From the NCBI GenBank assembly GCA_017484225.1, contig JAFUTN010000036.1:1-34595 (forward strand): a stretch of 34,595 nucleotides of DNA, in the 5' to 3' direction. The notes beneath the pieces were generated by a model. It was not told the origin of the DNA. It was given only the letters and a program-made list of their open reading frames with translations, and ran no database searches. The DNA is from Alphaproteobacteria bacterium (GTDB lineage Bacteria; Pseudomonadota; Alphaproteobacteria; RF32; CAG-239). The translations under genes and the position numbers were made by a program. Shown in pieces: positions 1 to 11,645 of the stretch (its first letter is position 1; every line of letters begins with the position of its first letter).

Positions 1-44
1 CGCCAGCGTTCGTTCTGAGCCAGGATCAAACTCTCAGATTAATT
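1..44 (-). rRNA. rrs: 16S ribosomal RNA, 5' end only
   Basis: The reverse complement carries the nearly universal 16S start, AGAGTTTGATCCTGGCTCAG, followed by AACGAACGCTGGCG, and then runs off the window edge. Only the first ~44 nucleotides are present and the exact mature 5' end is estimated. It is transcribed away from the atp operon, in the same direction, after a leader of about 190 nucleotides. Confidence 0.95.
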
Positions 45-244
45 GATTGTTTCAATCCTGTCTATCATCTTTTACTCATAAAGAATTTCTTAGGTTCCTT
101 TACTTTTATATGCTAGACTTTATATTTATATATACCGTCTGCATATCCTCTTAAACTTATCTACGATGTTTTATAACTCCTTGCTTCTCCGCAAGAACCC
201 TGCCTCGTCTCTGCTTCCTTGCTTCCTCGCGGCTGGTGATGTGT

Positions 245-273
245 CTTATATGTCATTCCTCTCTTCTTGTCAA
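245..273 (-). promoter_or_regulatory. rRNA operon promoter
   Basis: On the minus strand a consensus -35 TTGACA (273-268) is followed after 17 bases by TATAAG (250-245). This is a near-consensus housekeeping promoter about 200 bases upstream of the 16S gene, as expected for an rRNA operon. The leader between them is otherwise AT-rich. I could not identify a clear antitermination boxA. Confidence 0.75.
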
Positions 274-438
274 CACCTTTTTTAAAAAAAAATTAAAAAT
301 TTTGATTTTCTTTACACTCACCTGTGCCATAATATCAGAAACCAATATCTTTTCAAGTAGATAAATGTAATTAAATCAATGTATTACAATAACAGGTTTA
401 ATTTTTCATGATTGTGGATAACTTTTGCGTATATATAT

Positions 439-473
439 AAAAAAGACGTATATTTTCACAATATACGTCTTTT
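439..473 (-). terminator. Terminator of the atp operon (bidirectional palindrome)
   Basis: GACGTATATT (445-454) pairs with AATATACGTC (460-469) around a 5-base loop. On the minus strand the stem is followed by six T residues. It lies just after the atpC stop and ends the F1-ATPase transcript before the rRNA promoter. The remainder of the 45-491 gap holds no gene. It has one perfect DnaA-box-like TGTGGATAA at 413-421, which alone means little. Confidence 0.8.
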
Positions 474-491
474 CCAGTAGAAAAAGCTACT

Positions 492-866
492 TTATGAATG
501 AACAGGATAATCAGTATAGTATTTCACTATCATTCCATAATATCCGGCACTTTCCGGCTCCGATTCCATTTTTGACCTTGCCGCAGATTCGCTGATTTTA
601 TCCAACGCAATCAAATGCAATGTGGAGATTTTACATTCATTCAATGCAATATCTGCGACTCCGCTATCCACAAAATACGCTTCCACCACATTATCGTGTT
701 CATCCAAAATTTTAAGCACACCGGCAACCAATGCCAAAGATGTCGGAGCTCTGTCTTTGATAACCGTCAAATTTTGGCCACCGTCAGGCAGCACAACACG
801 ATAAACGGATTTATCTACTGCCAATTTTTCCGGTGTATATATCTTCAAGCTTATATTTTTTGCCAT
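492..866 (-). CDS. atpC: F1-ATP synthase epsilon subunit
   Basis: This is the central-stalk subunit of F1, which contacts gamma and can inhibit ATP hydrolysis. The N-terminal beta-sandwich is recognisable (residues 4-85, with LKIYTPEKL and the VLPDGGQNLTVIKDRAP region). It is the last gene of atpHAGDC and starts one base after the atpD stop. At 124 residues it is slightly short for the family. The C-terminal helical hairpin is reduced and lacks the usual Ala/Glu/Arg-rich pattern, so the inhibitory function of that domain may be weak or lost. The identity rests on both sequence and operon position. Confidence 0.93.
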   Translation of the reverse strand: MAKNISLKIYTPEKLAVDKSVYRVVLPDGGQNLTVIKDRAPTSLALVAGVLKILDEHDNVVEAYFVDSGVADIALNECKISTLHLIALDKISESAARSKMESEPESAGYYGMIVKYYTDYPVHS

Positions 867-867
867 T

Positions 868-2325
<1,458 letters not shown>

Positions 2326-2328
2326 TCA

Positions 2329-3240
2329 CTAAACAGCTTCTGCTCCGGCAATAATTTCTATTAATTCCGTTGTAATGGCCGACTGACGCAAACTGTTATA
2401 GCGCAAAGTAAGATCACTTATCATATCTTTTGCATTGCGAGTCGCATTATCCATAGATGTCATTCTGGCGCTATGTTCGGAAGCCGCGGCATTAACCAAC
2501 AAGCGAAACAAGTTGTCTATAAACAATATCGGCACAATTCTTTCCAAAATAGAAAGTTTATCCGGCATATATTCGTAAAATGCACCGCCTGCCATATTCA
2601 ATGTCTGAGCATTCTCTGCCGTATTCAAGGGCAACGGACAAATTTGTTCACAAATAAAATTACGAGTCACAACCGTAATAAAATCGGCATAAACAACTTC
2701 GCACACATCAAACAAATGCCTCCTATACGCCCCCAATAGCAGATGAGACATTTTTTCGGCTTCTTTGGCATAGGCAACATTTTTATCCAATGCTTCACGA
2801 ACCGAAAAATCAACATCCGTAAAGATATGACGCAAAATATCATAAGATTTTTTGCCCCAGCATAATACCTTAACATTTTTTCCATCATTTTTCAGCTGGC
2901 GGATTCGCTCTGCCGCTTTTTTTGCCGCATTGGTATTATATGACCCGCACAAACCGCGGTCTGACGATATAACAACCAACAGATAATTTTTCGGATTTTT
3001 TACCGTTTGCAAAATTGTCGGCCGCACATATTTAATGTGTTTTTCTCGTTCTTCAGCTTCAATGTCAGCCAAAACACGTGCCGCAGAATTCCGCAAATTA
3101 TCGGCATATCCTTGATTTTTATCTACCAATATCTGCACTCGGCGCAAACGAGAAGCCGCCACCATTTTCATTGCCGCAGTAATCTTCTGCGTTGACTTAA
3201 TGGCGTCTATTCGCATCCTTAATTCTTTTAATCCGGCCAT
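2329..3240 (-). CDS. atpG: F1-ATP synthase gamma subunit
   Basis: This is the rotor shaft of F1. The conserved N-terminal helix (ELRMRIDAIKSTQKITAAMK, residues 6-25) and C-terminal helix (RYNSLRQSAITTELIEIIAG) that form the coiled-coil shaft are both present. The middle part is divergent. It is 303 residues long, typical for the family. Its ATG overlaps the atpA stop by one base (TAATG), which implies translational coupling. Confidence 0.98.
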   Translation of the reverse strand: MAGLKELRMRIDAIKSTQKITAAMKMVAASRLRRVQILVDKNQGYADNLRNSAARVLADIEAEEREKHIKYVRPTILQTVKNPKNYLLVVISSDRGLCGSYNTNAAKKAAERIRQLKNDGKNVKVLCWGKKSYDILRHIFTDVDFSVREALDKNVAYAKEAEKMSHLLLGAYRRHLFDVCEVVYADFITVVTRNFICEQICPLPLNTAENAQTLNMAGGAFYEYMPDKLSILERIVPILFIDNLFRLLVNAAASEHSARMTSMDNATRNAKDMISDLTLRYNSLRQSAITTELIEIIAGAEAV

Positions 3241-4793
3241 TATGCTGCCTTTTCCTTATTCTTTAAATACTCAGAAACAAAATCTTCAAAATATTTTTTC
3301 AGCTTATCGCTCAATTCCGGAGAAATTACTTTTTTCTCTTTAATTTCTTCCAAATATTCCGGATGCGAAATTTTGATATCTGCAAGACTTTGTTTTTCAA
3401 AATCTTTTACATTTTCGGTTTTAATTTTCGCCAAAAAACCGTTAACACCGGCAAAAATAGATACCACCTCATCTTCGGTTGCCATAGGTTGATGAACCGG
3501 TTGTTTCAAGAGTTCAGTCAATTTTTCACCTTTATCAAGCAACTGTTTTGTAAGTTTATCCAAATCCGAGGCAAATTGCGAAAATGCAGCCATTTCACGA
3601 TATTGAGCCAAATCCAGTTTCATTGAACCTGAAACTTGCTTCATTGCCTTTATCTGAGCGGCCGAACCTACACGAGACACGGAAATGCCGACATTAACCG
3701 CCGGACGAATACCCTGATAGAACAAATTCGTTTCCAAAAAGATTTGTCCGTCCGTAATGGAAATCACATTAGTCGGAATATATGCCGAAACATCACCGGC
3801 TTGAGTTTCAATTACCGGCATAGCCGTCAATGAACCGGAACCGTATTTTTCATTCATTTTGGCAGCACGCTCCAATAAGCGTGAATGCAAATAGAACACA
3901 TCACCCGGATATGCTTCACGTCCAGGCGGACGACGAATCAGTAAAGACATCTGTCTGTATGCAGTTGCTTGCTTTGATAAATCATCATAAAAGATAACGG
4001 CATGCATTCCGTTGTCACGGAAATATTCACCCATGGCAGTTCCGGCATACGGAGCCAAAAACTGCAACGGAGCGGCATCAGATGCCGTAGCCGCAACCAC
4101 TATTGTATAATCCATTGCTCCATATTCACGCAGAGTTTTAACAACCTGAGCAACAGATGAACGTTTTTGTCCGATTGCAACATAAATGCAGAACAATTTT
4201 TCTTTATCATCTTTGGCCGCATCATTAAGATGTTTCTGATTAATGATGGTATCCGTGATAATTGAAGTTTTACCGGTGTGTCTGTCACCGATAATCAGCT
4301 CACGTTGCCCTCTTCCGATAGGAATAAGAGAATCAATAACTTTTAATCCTGTCTGCACCGGTTCATGCACACTTTTTCTCGGAATGATACCGGGAGCTTT
4401 AACTTCGGCATAACTTGATTTTTGAGCTTTAATTTCTCCCAATCCGTCTATCGGATTACCCAAAGCATCAACCACACGACCAAGCAATTCTTTTCCGACC
4501 GGAACGCTCACAATCTTGTCTGTTCTCTTAACCAAGTCGCCTTCCTTAATTCCGTCATCAGAATCAAACAGCACAACGCTCACGGTATCTTCTTCCAAAT
4601 TAAGCGCCATACCTTTAACTCCGTTAGGAAACTCCACCATTTCATTAAGTTGAACATTATCAAGACCATAAACACGGGCAATACCGTCACCTACAGAAAT
4701 AACTTTTCCGACTTCAGACATATCGGCGCTCAAATCAAACTCTTTGATTTTTTCCTTCAATATTGACGATATTTCACTGGCTTGCACTGACAT
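3240..4793 (-). CDS. atpA: F1-ATP synthase alpha subunit
   Basis: This is the regulatory, nucleotide-binding partner of beta in the F1 hexamer. The P-loop GDRHTGKT is at residues 169-176, with His where most homologues have Gln. The family region around [20 protein letters not shown] is intact. At 517 residues it is full length. It lies one base downstream of atpH and overlaps atpG by one base, so the three are a tightly coupled transcript. Confidence 0.99.
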   Translation of the reverse strand: MSVQASEISSILKEKIKEFDLSADMSEVGKVISVGDGIARVYGLDNVQLNEMVEFPNGVKGMALNLEEDTVSVVLFDSDDGIKEGDLVKRTDKIVSVPVGKELLGRVVDALGNPIDGLGEIKAQKSSYAEVKAPGIIPRKSVHEPVQTGLKVIDSLIPIGRGQRELIIGDRHTGKTSIITDTIINQKHLNDAAKDDKEKLFCIYVAIGQKRSSVAQVVKTLREYGAMDYTIVVAATASDAAPLQFLAPYAGTAMGEYFRDNGMHAVIFYDDLSKQATAYRQMSLLIRRPPGREAYPGDVFYLHSRLLERAAKMNEKYGSGSLTAMPVIETQAGDVSAYIPTNVISITDGQIFLETNLFYQGIRPAVNVGISVSRVGSAAQIKAMKQVSGSMKLDLAQYREMAAFSQFASDLDKLTKQLLDKGEKLTELLKQPVHQPMATEDEVVSIFAGVNGFLAKIKTENVKDFEKQSLADIKISHPEYLEEIKEKKVISPELSDKLKKYFEDFVSEYLKNKEKAA

Positions 4794-4794
4794 C

Positions 4795-5349
4795 TTATTG
4801 AATTCCTTTCATTGTTTGTTCTAAACATTCTAATTTATTTTTTATTGAACCGTCTATTAAAAGTGTTCCGCATTTAACGACCAATCCACCCAAAATTTCC
4901 GGATTTATAACATATTTAACGGTTATTTTTTTCTGCAGAATTTCCGCTAATTTTTGTTTTAATGCCTTATCTTGTTCCGGCGTCAAAGAAACAACGGTTT
5001 CCACTTCCACCTCGGCAATTTCCCTTTTGGCATTATATAAACCGATATAAGCACTGAGAACACCGTTCAAATCGGAAAAATGTCCGTTTTCAGCTAACAA
5101 TTTCAGCATATTTTCTAATTCCGAACAAGTTCCAACTGCCTTGCATACGGCCGATATCATACTGAATTTTTCGGCATTTTCTACAATCGGACTGCTCAGA
5201 TAAGATAATTCATCAATTTTTTCATCCAGAAGTCCGGCAAATTTGCTTACATCATTAAAAACCCGTTCCGTAATCCCGAGTTGCTCCGCCGCACCATACA
5301 GCGATTCGGCATACAGCATTGATGTTTTTTGTTTTGACCTTTGTTTCAC
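4795..5349 (-). CDS. atpH: F1-ATP synthase delta subunit
   Basis: This is the peripheral-stalk subunit that ties F1 to the b subunits. It is 184 residues with an OSCP-like N-terminal helical domain and the C-terminal region [22 protein letters not shown], which is diagnostic. It is the first gene of the F1 operon. The reading frame opens with GTG at 5349. An alternative ATG lies ten codons in (5319), and neither has a strong ribosome site, so the start is uncertain. No F0 genes (a, c, b) are nearby, as usual in Alphaproteobacteria where F0 and F1 operons are separate. Confidence 0.95.
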   Translation of the reverse strand: MKQRSKQKTSMLYAESLYGAAEQLGITERVFNDVSKFAGLLDEKIDELSYLSSPIVENAEKFSMISAVCKAVGTCSELENMLKLLAENGHFSDLNGVLSAYIGLYNAKREIAEVEVETVVSLTPEQDKALKQKLAEILQKKITVKYVINPEILGGLVVKCGTLLIDGSIKNKLECLEQTMKGIQ

Positions 5350-5461
5350 GTTTTCAACTCTATATTACAAAATTAAACTTTATCATACTTACGAGCAACC
5401 GCGCAAATAATCAACCCGTTGAGCGATTAATACACAATATTTTAGCTCAATGCAAGCAAAA

Positions 5462-6253
5462 TTACTTATTCAGTTTTGACCACCCTTTTTTAACAGGTTG
5501 ACTTGCACCGGATGTATTTGCTGCCGCAGGAGCGGAAGCATTTTGAGGTGTATTACTTTGATTCTCCCATTTTTTCAGACTTGGAGCCGCGCTATTTTTT
5601 CTGACAAGTTCTTTTTGACCTTGAGAAACAGCCATTCCGTTTGCAACCATCTGATCCATCAACGCCGGAGATAAAAATTTTTCCGACAAACCGGAATATG
5701 CTTTTACCAACTCATCTATAATCTCTTTTGACGGTGAAGCATTAAGAATCACCGCTTCATTATCATGGAAAAAGGTCAGAGAATGACAAGGAGACGAAAA
5801 AATAACGTCCGTGCTGTCTATACCGTAAAAATATCGTAACAAAATTTTCGGCGAAATAACACAAGATTCCGTTGATGATGAAAAAGCATATCCGTTATTA
5901 AGAACGGCAGTTTGAAACAAATTAATTCCTTCCTTTGATAATTCGCCGCAGGATCCGGTAATTTTCATCCCATGGATTTTATACCCCTTGTATTCGGCCT
6001 CCGGCAAATCTATCGTGTAACAAAAAACCTTTTCCGCTTTTTCTATATTTTCCGCCGTTGCGGAAGAAATTCTGCTGGAAATAAAATTAGAGAGAACTTT
6101 TTCATTTTTTTTCGGTAAATTGTCGTCGGCAACAACCACTCCGACATCATCTTCATCTATATCCAACCCCAAAAATTCTCCGCTTTCATCCGCTGCATAC
6201 ACCGGCAACGCAACAGCAATCATTAAAGCCGCAAAACTTGTTTTTTTCATCAT
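5462..6253 (-). CDS. Exported protein of unknown function
   Basis: I do not recognise a family. The protein has 263 residues and begins with a clear signal peptide (MMKKTSFAALMIAVALPVYA, probable cleavage before ADESG). An acidic stretch (DIDEDDVGVV) follows, then a globular middle with four Cys that could form two disulfides. The C-terminal ~60 residues are Asn/Ala/Pro/Ser-rich and probably disordered, ending in a basic KKGWSKLNK. It is likely periplasmic. It is divergent from mraY and 112 bases upstream of atpH in the same direction. A GAGG site precedes the ATG pair. Confidence 0.7.
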   Translation of the reverse strand: MMKKTSFAALMIAVALPVYAADESGEFLGLDIDEDDVGVVVADDNLPKKNEKVLSNFISSRISSATAENIEKAEKVFCYTIDLPEAEYKGYKIHGMKITGSCGELSKEGINLFQTAVLNNGYAFSSSTESCVISPKILLRYFYGIDSTDVIFSSPCHSLTFFHDNEAVILNASPSKEIIDELVKAYSGLSEKFLSPALMDQMVANGMAVSQGQKELVRKNSAAPSLKKWENQSNTPQNASAPAAANTSGASQPVKKGWSKLNK

Positions 6254-6397
6254 AATTACCTCGTTTTTTGTTCACTTACCTCATGTCTACAAACATAATA
6301 GTAAAATTCTCGTAAATTTAAACATATTTTATGTTTTTTTAAGAGTTATTTTAGATATTGGGCATAAAATACAAAAAATTACATTAGGAGACTTTAC

Positions 6398-7444
6398 ATG
6401 ATTGCGTTGTATTTTGCACAATTTCCGATTTATTACCGCATACTCGGAGCGTTTTTGTTTGCACTTATTTTAAGTTTAGCTCTCGGAGGAAAGTTGATAG
6501 AGGTTTTACGCAAGCACCAAAAACTCGGGCAACCGATTCGTGAAGACGGTCCGCAAAGCCACCTCAAAACCAAAAAAGGAACTCCGACTATGGGCGGTTT
6601 GCTCATATTGGGAACTTCTGTATTATCCGTTTTTTTATTTGCCAATATTTCATATCACTTTGTTTGGGTAAGCATTCTTGTATTGATAATGTATGGTCTC
6701 ACCGGATTTATTGACGATTATTGGAAAGTAACACGTCAAAATTCCAACGCAATGACGGCAAAAATGAAATTGTTTTTACAATTTTTAACAGCCTTATTGG
6801 CTGCCAGCATCATAACGGCAGCAACACCGCGCGGCATTCAAACAATCGTAACGTTTCCTTATTTGCGTGATTTTTTCATCAATCTATCATGGCTATATGT
6901 TCCCTTTGCCGTTGTGGTTATTTCCGGAGCATCAAATGCCGTTAATTTGAGTGACGGTTTGGACGGACTGGCATCAGGTTTACTGATAATTGCATTTTCG
7001 GTTTTCGGAGCGGTTGCTTATTTTTGCGGTCTGCATAATGCCGTGGATTACAACATGGTATTTATTCCGCGTTGCAGCGAAATTGCGGTTGTATGCGCAT
7101 CATTAATCGGCTCTTGTTTGGGATTTTTGTATTTCAACAAACCCAAAGCAAGAGTATTTATGGGAGATACCGGTTCTTTGGCACTGGGAGCAATTTTAGG
7201 AACTGTCGCCGTAATGACAAAACACGAAGTGCTGTTAGCCGTTGTCGGAGGTGTTTTTGTTGCCGAAACAGTATCCGTAATAATTCAGGTGTTATATTTC
7301 AAAAAAACAGGTAAACGTTTTTTCAGAATGGCTCCGATACATCACCATTTTGAACAACTCGGATGGTCGGAAAAGAAAGTTGTTTTTTCATTCTGGGGAA
7401 CAGCCTTGGTTTTGGCTTTAATCGGCTCTTTAATTTTTATCTGA
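6398..7444 (+). CDS. mraY: Phospho-N-acetylmuramoyl-pentapeptide transferase
   Basis: This membrane enzyme transfers phospho-MurNAc-pentapeptide to undecaprenyl phosphate, making lipid I. The diagnostic motifs are DDYWK (106-110), NLSDGLDGL (183-191), MGDTGS (255-260) and HHHFEQLGW (315-323), with about ten membrane segments. It has 348 residues, near the family norm. A strong AGGAG site lies 9 bases before the ATG. It opens the wall/division operon, with ftsW beginning 18 bases after it. murE, murF and ftsI, which often precede mraY, are not upstream here. Confidence 0.98.
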   Translation: MIALYFAQFPIYYRILGAFLFALILSLALGGKLIEVLRKHQKLGQPIREDGPQSHLKTKKGTPTMGGLLILGTSVLSVFLFANISYHFVWVSILVLIMYGLTGFIDDYWKVTRQNSNAMTAKMKLFLQFLTALLAASIITAATPRGIQTIVTFPYLRDFFINLSWLYVPFAVVVISGASNAVNLSDGLDGLASGLLIIAFSVFGAVAYFCGLHNAVDYNMVFIPRCSEIAVVCASLIGSCLGFLYFNKPKARVFMGDTGSLALGAILGTVAVMTKHEVLLAVVGGVFVAETVSVIIQVLYFKKTGKRFFRMAPIHHHFEQLGWSEKKVVFSFWGTALVLALIGSLIFI

Positions 7445-7462
7445 TGAATAGGAAAAAAACGG

Positions 7463-8593
7463 ATGGTTAATTTTTCAAGACAAAGTCGTAATGCTTTCGT
7501 AAAGTGGTGGTGGACCGTTGATAAAGTCATTTTATTTGTTTCGTTGGCCTTAATGGCCATCGGTATAATTTTAGATATTACGGCCAGTCCTGCAGTTGCC
7601 CGCCGTGTGAGCGGTAACGACTATTTTTTTGTGCGCAAACAGGTAGTTTTTGTTCTTATTTCTGTTTTTACAATGATCGGATTATCTTTATGCAGACTCA
7701 AAACAATCCGCCGTATTTCCATAGTCGGATTCGTTTTATTGGTAGGCTTGCTTATCATCACCGATATATGGGGATTTGAAACCAAAGGAGCCAGAAGATG
7801 GATAAGTTTACCGGGAATGTCATTACAACCGTCAGAACTAATAAAACCGATATTTATTGTTTTCACGGCATGGTTGCTGGACTGCGGAAAAAAATACGAC
7901 TACTTTCCCGGTGCGCGTATTTCCGTTGCTTGTTTTATAGCAATCGCCGGACTTTTACTTGTTCAGCCTGACGTGGGAATGACTGTATTGGTAACACTGA
8001 TTTTTGCTCTGCAACTTTTTTTGGCCGGATTACCGATTATCTTAGTAGTATTAATGGGAATCGGCGGAATTTTAGGATTAATCAGCCTTTATTTTTTGTA
8101 TCCTCACTTCAGAACGCGTGTTGATCAATTTTTGTATGGAGATAATGAAACAAGTTATCAAATTACCCGTGCCATGGAGGCATTTCAAAACGGCAATCTG
8201 GTAGGAAAAGGTCCGGGAGAAGGAACCGTTAAGTTACTTATTCCCGATGCTCATACCGATTTTGTGTTTGCGGTTGCCGGCGAAGAATACGGGGTATGGT
8301 TATGTCTGATAATTATTGCACTTTTTGCCGTAATTGTTATCCGCTCATTAAAATTATCCTTAAAAGAAACAAATTTGTTCGTGATGTATGCCGAAGTCGG
8401 GCTTGCATCATCCCTCGGTCTCCAAGCCATTGTCAATATGGCATCTTCATTGCACCTGATGCCGACAAAAGGTATGACTTTACCTTTCATTTCCTACGGA
8501 GGCTCATCACTTTTGGGAACAGCGTTGGAAATCGGCATGCTATTGGCAATAACTCGTAAAAACACGGCTTCCGAAGATAAGGATATGTTTTGA
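7463..8593 (+). CDS. ftsW: Septal peptidoglycan glycosyltransferase FtsW
   Basis: This is a SEDS-family lipid II polymerase acting at the division septum with a class B PBP. Visible SEDS motifs are KGARRWI (108-114), QPSELIK (122-128), QPDVGMT (168-174, holding the presumed catalytic Asp) and PFISYGGSS near the end. It has about ten membrane segments and 376 residues. I call it FtsW rather than RodA because of its place between mraY and murB/ftsQAZ. In most proteobacteria murD separates mraY from ftsW, and here it does not. Confidence 0.95.
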   Translation: MVNFSRQSRNAFVKWWWTVDKVILFVSLALMAIGIILDITASPAVARRVSGNDYFFVRKQVVFVLISVFTMIGLSLCRLKTIRRISIVGFVLLVGLLIITDIWGFETKGARRWISLPGMSLQPSELIKPIFIVFTAWLLDCGKKYDYFPGARISVACFIAIAGLLLVQPDVGMTVLVTLIFALQLFLAGLPIILVVLMGIGGILGLISLYFLYPHFRTRVDQFLYGDNETSYQITRAMEAFQNGNLVGKGPGEGTVKLLIPDAHTDFVFAVAGEEYGVWLCLIIIALFAVIVIRSLKLSLKETNLFVMYAEVGLASSLGLQAIVNMASSLHLMPTKGMTLPFISYGGSSLLGTALEIGMLLAITRKNTASEDKDMF

Positions 8594-9501
8594 TGACAAA
8601 ATACACAATCAACAATCTGCCAAAAATTCGCGGGGAATATATTTTTGACGAACCGCTGAAAAAACATACATGGCTCAATGTGGGCGGCAATGCCGACGTA
8701 ATGTTCTGTCCCGCCGATTCGGATGACTTACGCAATTTCATAAAAAACAAGCCGAAAGAAATGCCGGTATTTGTGCTGGGCGGCGGTTCCAATATTTTGG
8801 TCCGTGACGGAGGAATAGAAGGTGTTACCATAAAACTTAAAAGCAAAAATTTTGCCGATATAAGCATACAAGACGGCTGTATTTCTTGCGGGTGCGGTCT
8901 CATAAATTCGCAACTGAAGAAATTTCTGCCGCAGCATAATATCGGAGGCTTGGAATTTCTCTGTTCAATCCCCGGCACCATAGGCGGCGCATTCGCATCT
9001 AATGCCGGATGTTTCGGAAAAGAGCTGAAAGATGTGTTAATTTCCGCCTTGGTGATGGACGGAACGGGAAATATTTTTACTGCAAATACCGGTGATTTTA
9101 ACTTTGCCTACAGACACAGCGATTTTCCTCAAGATTGGATTATTTTGGAGGCAAAACTCAAGGTATTTGAACAAAAAGCGGATATAACTGAAGAAATTAT
9201 CAGGAAAAATGATGAATACCGCCGCACTCATCAACCGCAAAATATCCGCACTGCAGGTTCCACTTTCAAAAATCCGGAAGGATATCGGGCGTGGGAATTA
9301 ATCAAAAATGCCGGTGGAGATGTTTTAGAATTCGGTGGAGCAAGATTTTCGCCTCAACACTACAACTTTTTGCAAAATGACGGTTCGGCTACGGCTCGGG
9401 ACATTGAAAAATTAACCGAAACAATTATGCAAAATGTATTTGAGCAAACGGGAATCCGCTTAGAACCGGAAATCAAAATCATAGGAAAGCCAAAGGAATA
9501 A
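8593..9501 (+). CDS. murB: UDP-N-acetylenolpyruvoylglucosamine reductase
   Basis: This FAD enzyme reduces UDP-GlcNAc-enolpyruvate to UDP-MurNAc with NADPH. Motifs are GGGSNILV (63-70), SIPGTIGGA (125-133), YRHSDF (173-178) and AGSTFKNP (221-228), whose Ser223 is the presumed proton donor. The C-terminal PEIKIIG carries the expected Glu. I chose the ATG at 8593, which overlaps the ftsW stop (TGATG). The frame could formally open one codon earlier with TTG. It is 302 residues, and the neighbours are translationally coupled. Confidence 0.97.
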   Translation: MTKYTINNLPKIRGEYIFDEPLKKHTWLNVGGNADVMFCPADSDDLRNFIKNKPKEMPVFVLGGGSNILVRDGGIEGVTIKLKSKNFADISIQDGCISCGCGLINSQLKKFLPQHNIGGLEFLCSIPGTIGGAFASNAGCFGKELKDVLISALVMDGTGNIFTANTGDFNFAYRHSDFPQDWIILEAKLKVFEQKADITEEIIRKNDEYRRTHQPQNIRTAGSTFKNPEGYRAWELIKNAGGDVLEFGGARFSPQHYNFLQNDGSATARDIEKLTETIMQNVFEQTGIRLEPEIKIIGKPKE

Positions 9502-9503
9502 TC

Positions 9504-10292
9504 ATGTCACCGTCAAATCGTATATATATGCCGGTTTTATGGCCATATCGCTTAATAGGAAACCTTCTTCTGTTGGTCGGAATCGGCTTACTGACATTCG
9601 GGATTATCACAATTCGCCACAATTTAGTCGGACAGCATATAGATTCGCTTATGGAAGGAGTATATAAAAATATGGCATCTTCCGGATGGGGACTTGATGA
9701 CATCACGCTGGAAGGAAGAGACAAAACCTCATTAACCGACATAAACGAACTCATCAATTTAAAACGCGGCGATAACATTTTGGAAATAAATTTAGAAGAT
9801 TTAAGAAGCAAAATCCTCACGCTTCCGTGGGTTAAAAACGTTAATATCAGCCGCACTTATTCTCCAAACGTTATCCACATTTTTCTGCAGGAAAAAATTG
9901 TAAAATCAATCTGGCAATATCAAAACAATTTTTATCCCATTGATGAAGACGGTAAAATCATTGAAACGGAATACGTTCCGCAAAAAGGGTTGTTACAACT
10001 GGTCGGAGAGGATGCTCCCGAACACATTAACGAACTGCTGAACATTACGGAAAGAGATGCACTGTTCTCTCGCGTAAAAGCGGCACGCTACGTATCTAAA
10101 CGCCGTTGGGATTTAATATTTGATGATGTGGAAAACGGTATAATCGTAAAACTTCCGCAGGAAAACGTGGAAGAAGCATGGAAAAAATTAATAAAATTAG
10201 ATAAAACCAAAGGAATTCTTAAACGTAAATTAACCTTCATTGATTTAAGATTAAAAAACAAAGTAGTGGTTAAAATCAGCAACGAAGATTAA
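9504..10292 (+). CDS. ftsQ: Cell division protein FtsQ
   Basis: FtsQ is a bitopic membrane protein that links cytoplasmic and periplasmic parts of the divisome. Its single membrane segment is at about residues 15-36. A POTRA-type domain follows (roughly residues 62-130), then the beta domain with the typical YPIDEDGKII stretch. At 262 residues it is normal in size. It follows murB by 2 bases. In many relatives a ddl gene stands between murB and ftsQ, and it is absent here. Confidence 0.93.
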   Translation: MSPSNRIYMPVLWPYRLIGNLLLLVGIGLLTFGIITIRHNLVGQHIDSLMEGVYKNMASSGWGLDDITLEGRDKTSLTDINELINLKRGDNILEINLEDLRSKILTLPWVKNVNISRTYSPNVIHIFLQEKIVKSIWQYQNNFYPIDEDGKIIETEYVPQKGLLQLVGEDAPEHINELLNITERDALFSRVKAARYVSKRRWDLIFDDVENGIIVKLPQENVEEAWKKLIKLDKTKGILKRKLTFIDLRLKNKVVVKISNED

Positions 10293-10326
10293 TATTTGTT
10301 GCCGTTCTGGTTTGAGAGGTAAAAAA

Positions 10327-11565
10327 GTGAATCGTTCAACTATTGCAGCACTGGATATAGGATCATCCAAAGTTTGTTGTGTTATTGCTCATGTGATGCG
10401 TGATAAGCGGTTGAAGATTGTCGGCTACGGTTACAATGCCTCCCAAGGCATTAAAAACGGTATAATTACAGATATCAATCAGGCAACTCTTTCCGTTTGT
10501 AACACCGTAGAAGATGCCGAACAAATGGCAAACGAACGGATTGACGGCGTTATATTAAACATTTCCGGAGACAAAACCACCAGTAAGATTCGCAATGCCT
10601 CAATCAATTTGCGCAAAAACAAACCGATTAATGAAACAGATATTAACAAAGTTCTGGAAAAAGGATTATACAAAATCAATGTGGAAAATAATGAGCTTAT
10701 CCACTGCCAGCCTATGAACTATCGCATTGATAACGGCGAAGAACTGAAAGACCCGATGAACATATACGGCGAAGAGTTGTCTATGAACATATTACTCGGT
10801 ATGTATCCGAGCATATTGTATAAAAACCTCTCAATGGTAGTTGAAGAATCTCATCTTGATATAGATAACAAAGTTTTATCGGCGTATGCTTCCGGAATGT
10901 CTTGCTTGGTTGAAGACGAGAAAGAATACGGAGCAACAATCGTGGATATCGGCGGAGGAGTCACCAGTATCGCCACATTCAAAAATGGTTTTCCGGTAGC
11001 TTTTTCATCACTTCCGGTCGGCGGAATTAATATAACCAAAGATATTGTAATCGGCCTAAACACTTCATTTGCTCATGCCGAAGATTTAAAAAATCGCCAC
11101 GGATGTGCTTTTATGGTAAGCCATGATGAATACGAATCTCTGGATGTTTATCCGATGGGAGAAGAAGACGACAGCTCCATACGGCAAATTCATCGCTCGG
11201 ACCTTATCAGAATAATCGGACCGAGAGTAACGGAAATTTTTGAAATGGTATCCCGAAAACTGGCACTTCACGGCTTAGCCAATCAAAAAAATCACCGTGT
11301 TGTTTTAACAGGCGGTTGTTCGCAGCTGCCGGGGATTAATCAGGTAGCCGGAGTTGTTTTGGACAAACAGGTAAGATTAGGCAATCCGCGCAATATTCCC
11401 AACATTCCGGAAGCCTTAAATAACCCGACATTTTCCACCGTTCTCGGATTATTGTCTTTTGCCACCGGAAATGCCGAAAGAAAGCCTAAAAAGGTTATTA
11501 ACCGTCCGGCCGGTGAAACCGGAAAATTGTCCAAAATATTTAATTGGTTGCGCCAAAATTCATAA
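10327..11565 (+). CDS. ftsA: Cell division protein FtsA
   Basis: FtsA is an actin-fold ATPase that anchors FtsZ filaments to the membrane. Actin-family phosphate loops are visible near the N-terminus (AALDIGSSKVCC) and in the middle (VDIGGGVTSIATF), as is the adenosine motif TGGCSQLPGI. A C-terminal amphipathic helix (LSKIFNWLRQNS) serves as membrane tether. I chose the GTG at 10327 because GAGAGGT lies six bases upstream. A TTG five codons earlier would have no ribosome site. It is 412 residues. Confidence 0.96.
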   Translation: MNRSTIAALDIGSSKVCCVIAHVMRDKRLKIVGYGYNASQGIKNGIITDINQATLSVCNTVEDAEQMANERIDGVILNISGDKTTSKIRNASINLRKNKPINETDINKVLEKGLYKINVENNELIHCQPMNYRIDNGEELKDPMNIYGEELSMNILLGMYPSILYKNLSMVVEESHLDIDNKVLSAYASGMSCLVEDEKEYGATIVDIGGGVTSIATFKNGFPVAFSSLPVGGINITKDIVIGLNTSFAHAEDLKNRHGCAFMVSHDEYESLDVYPMGEEDDSSIRQIHRSDLIRIIGPRVTEIFEMVSRKLALHGLANQKNHRVVLTGGCSQLPGINQVAGVVLDKQVRLGNPRNIPNIPEALNNPTFSTVLGLLSFATGNAERKPKKVINRPAGETGKLSKIFNWLRQNS

Positions 11566-11645
11566 AAATAGTAACTAAAACTTAATTTATTTATATTAAT
11601 CTCAAGAGCAAATGTTTGTAATAAATTTTTGCAGGAGAAACAATA

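Noticed and set aside
413-421. Replication origin signal between atpC and 16S rRNA
   Set aside because: Only one DnaA-box match, with no cluster and no neighbouring dnaA, gidA or parA gene.
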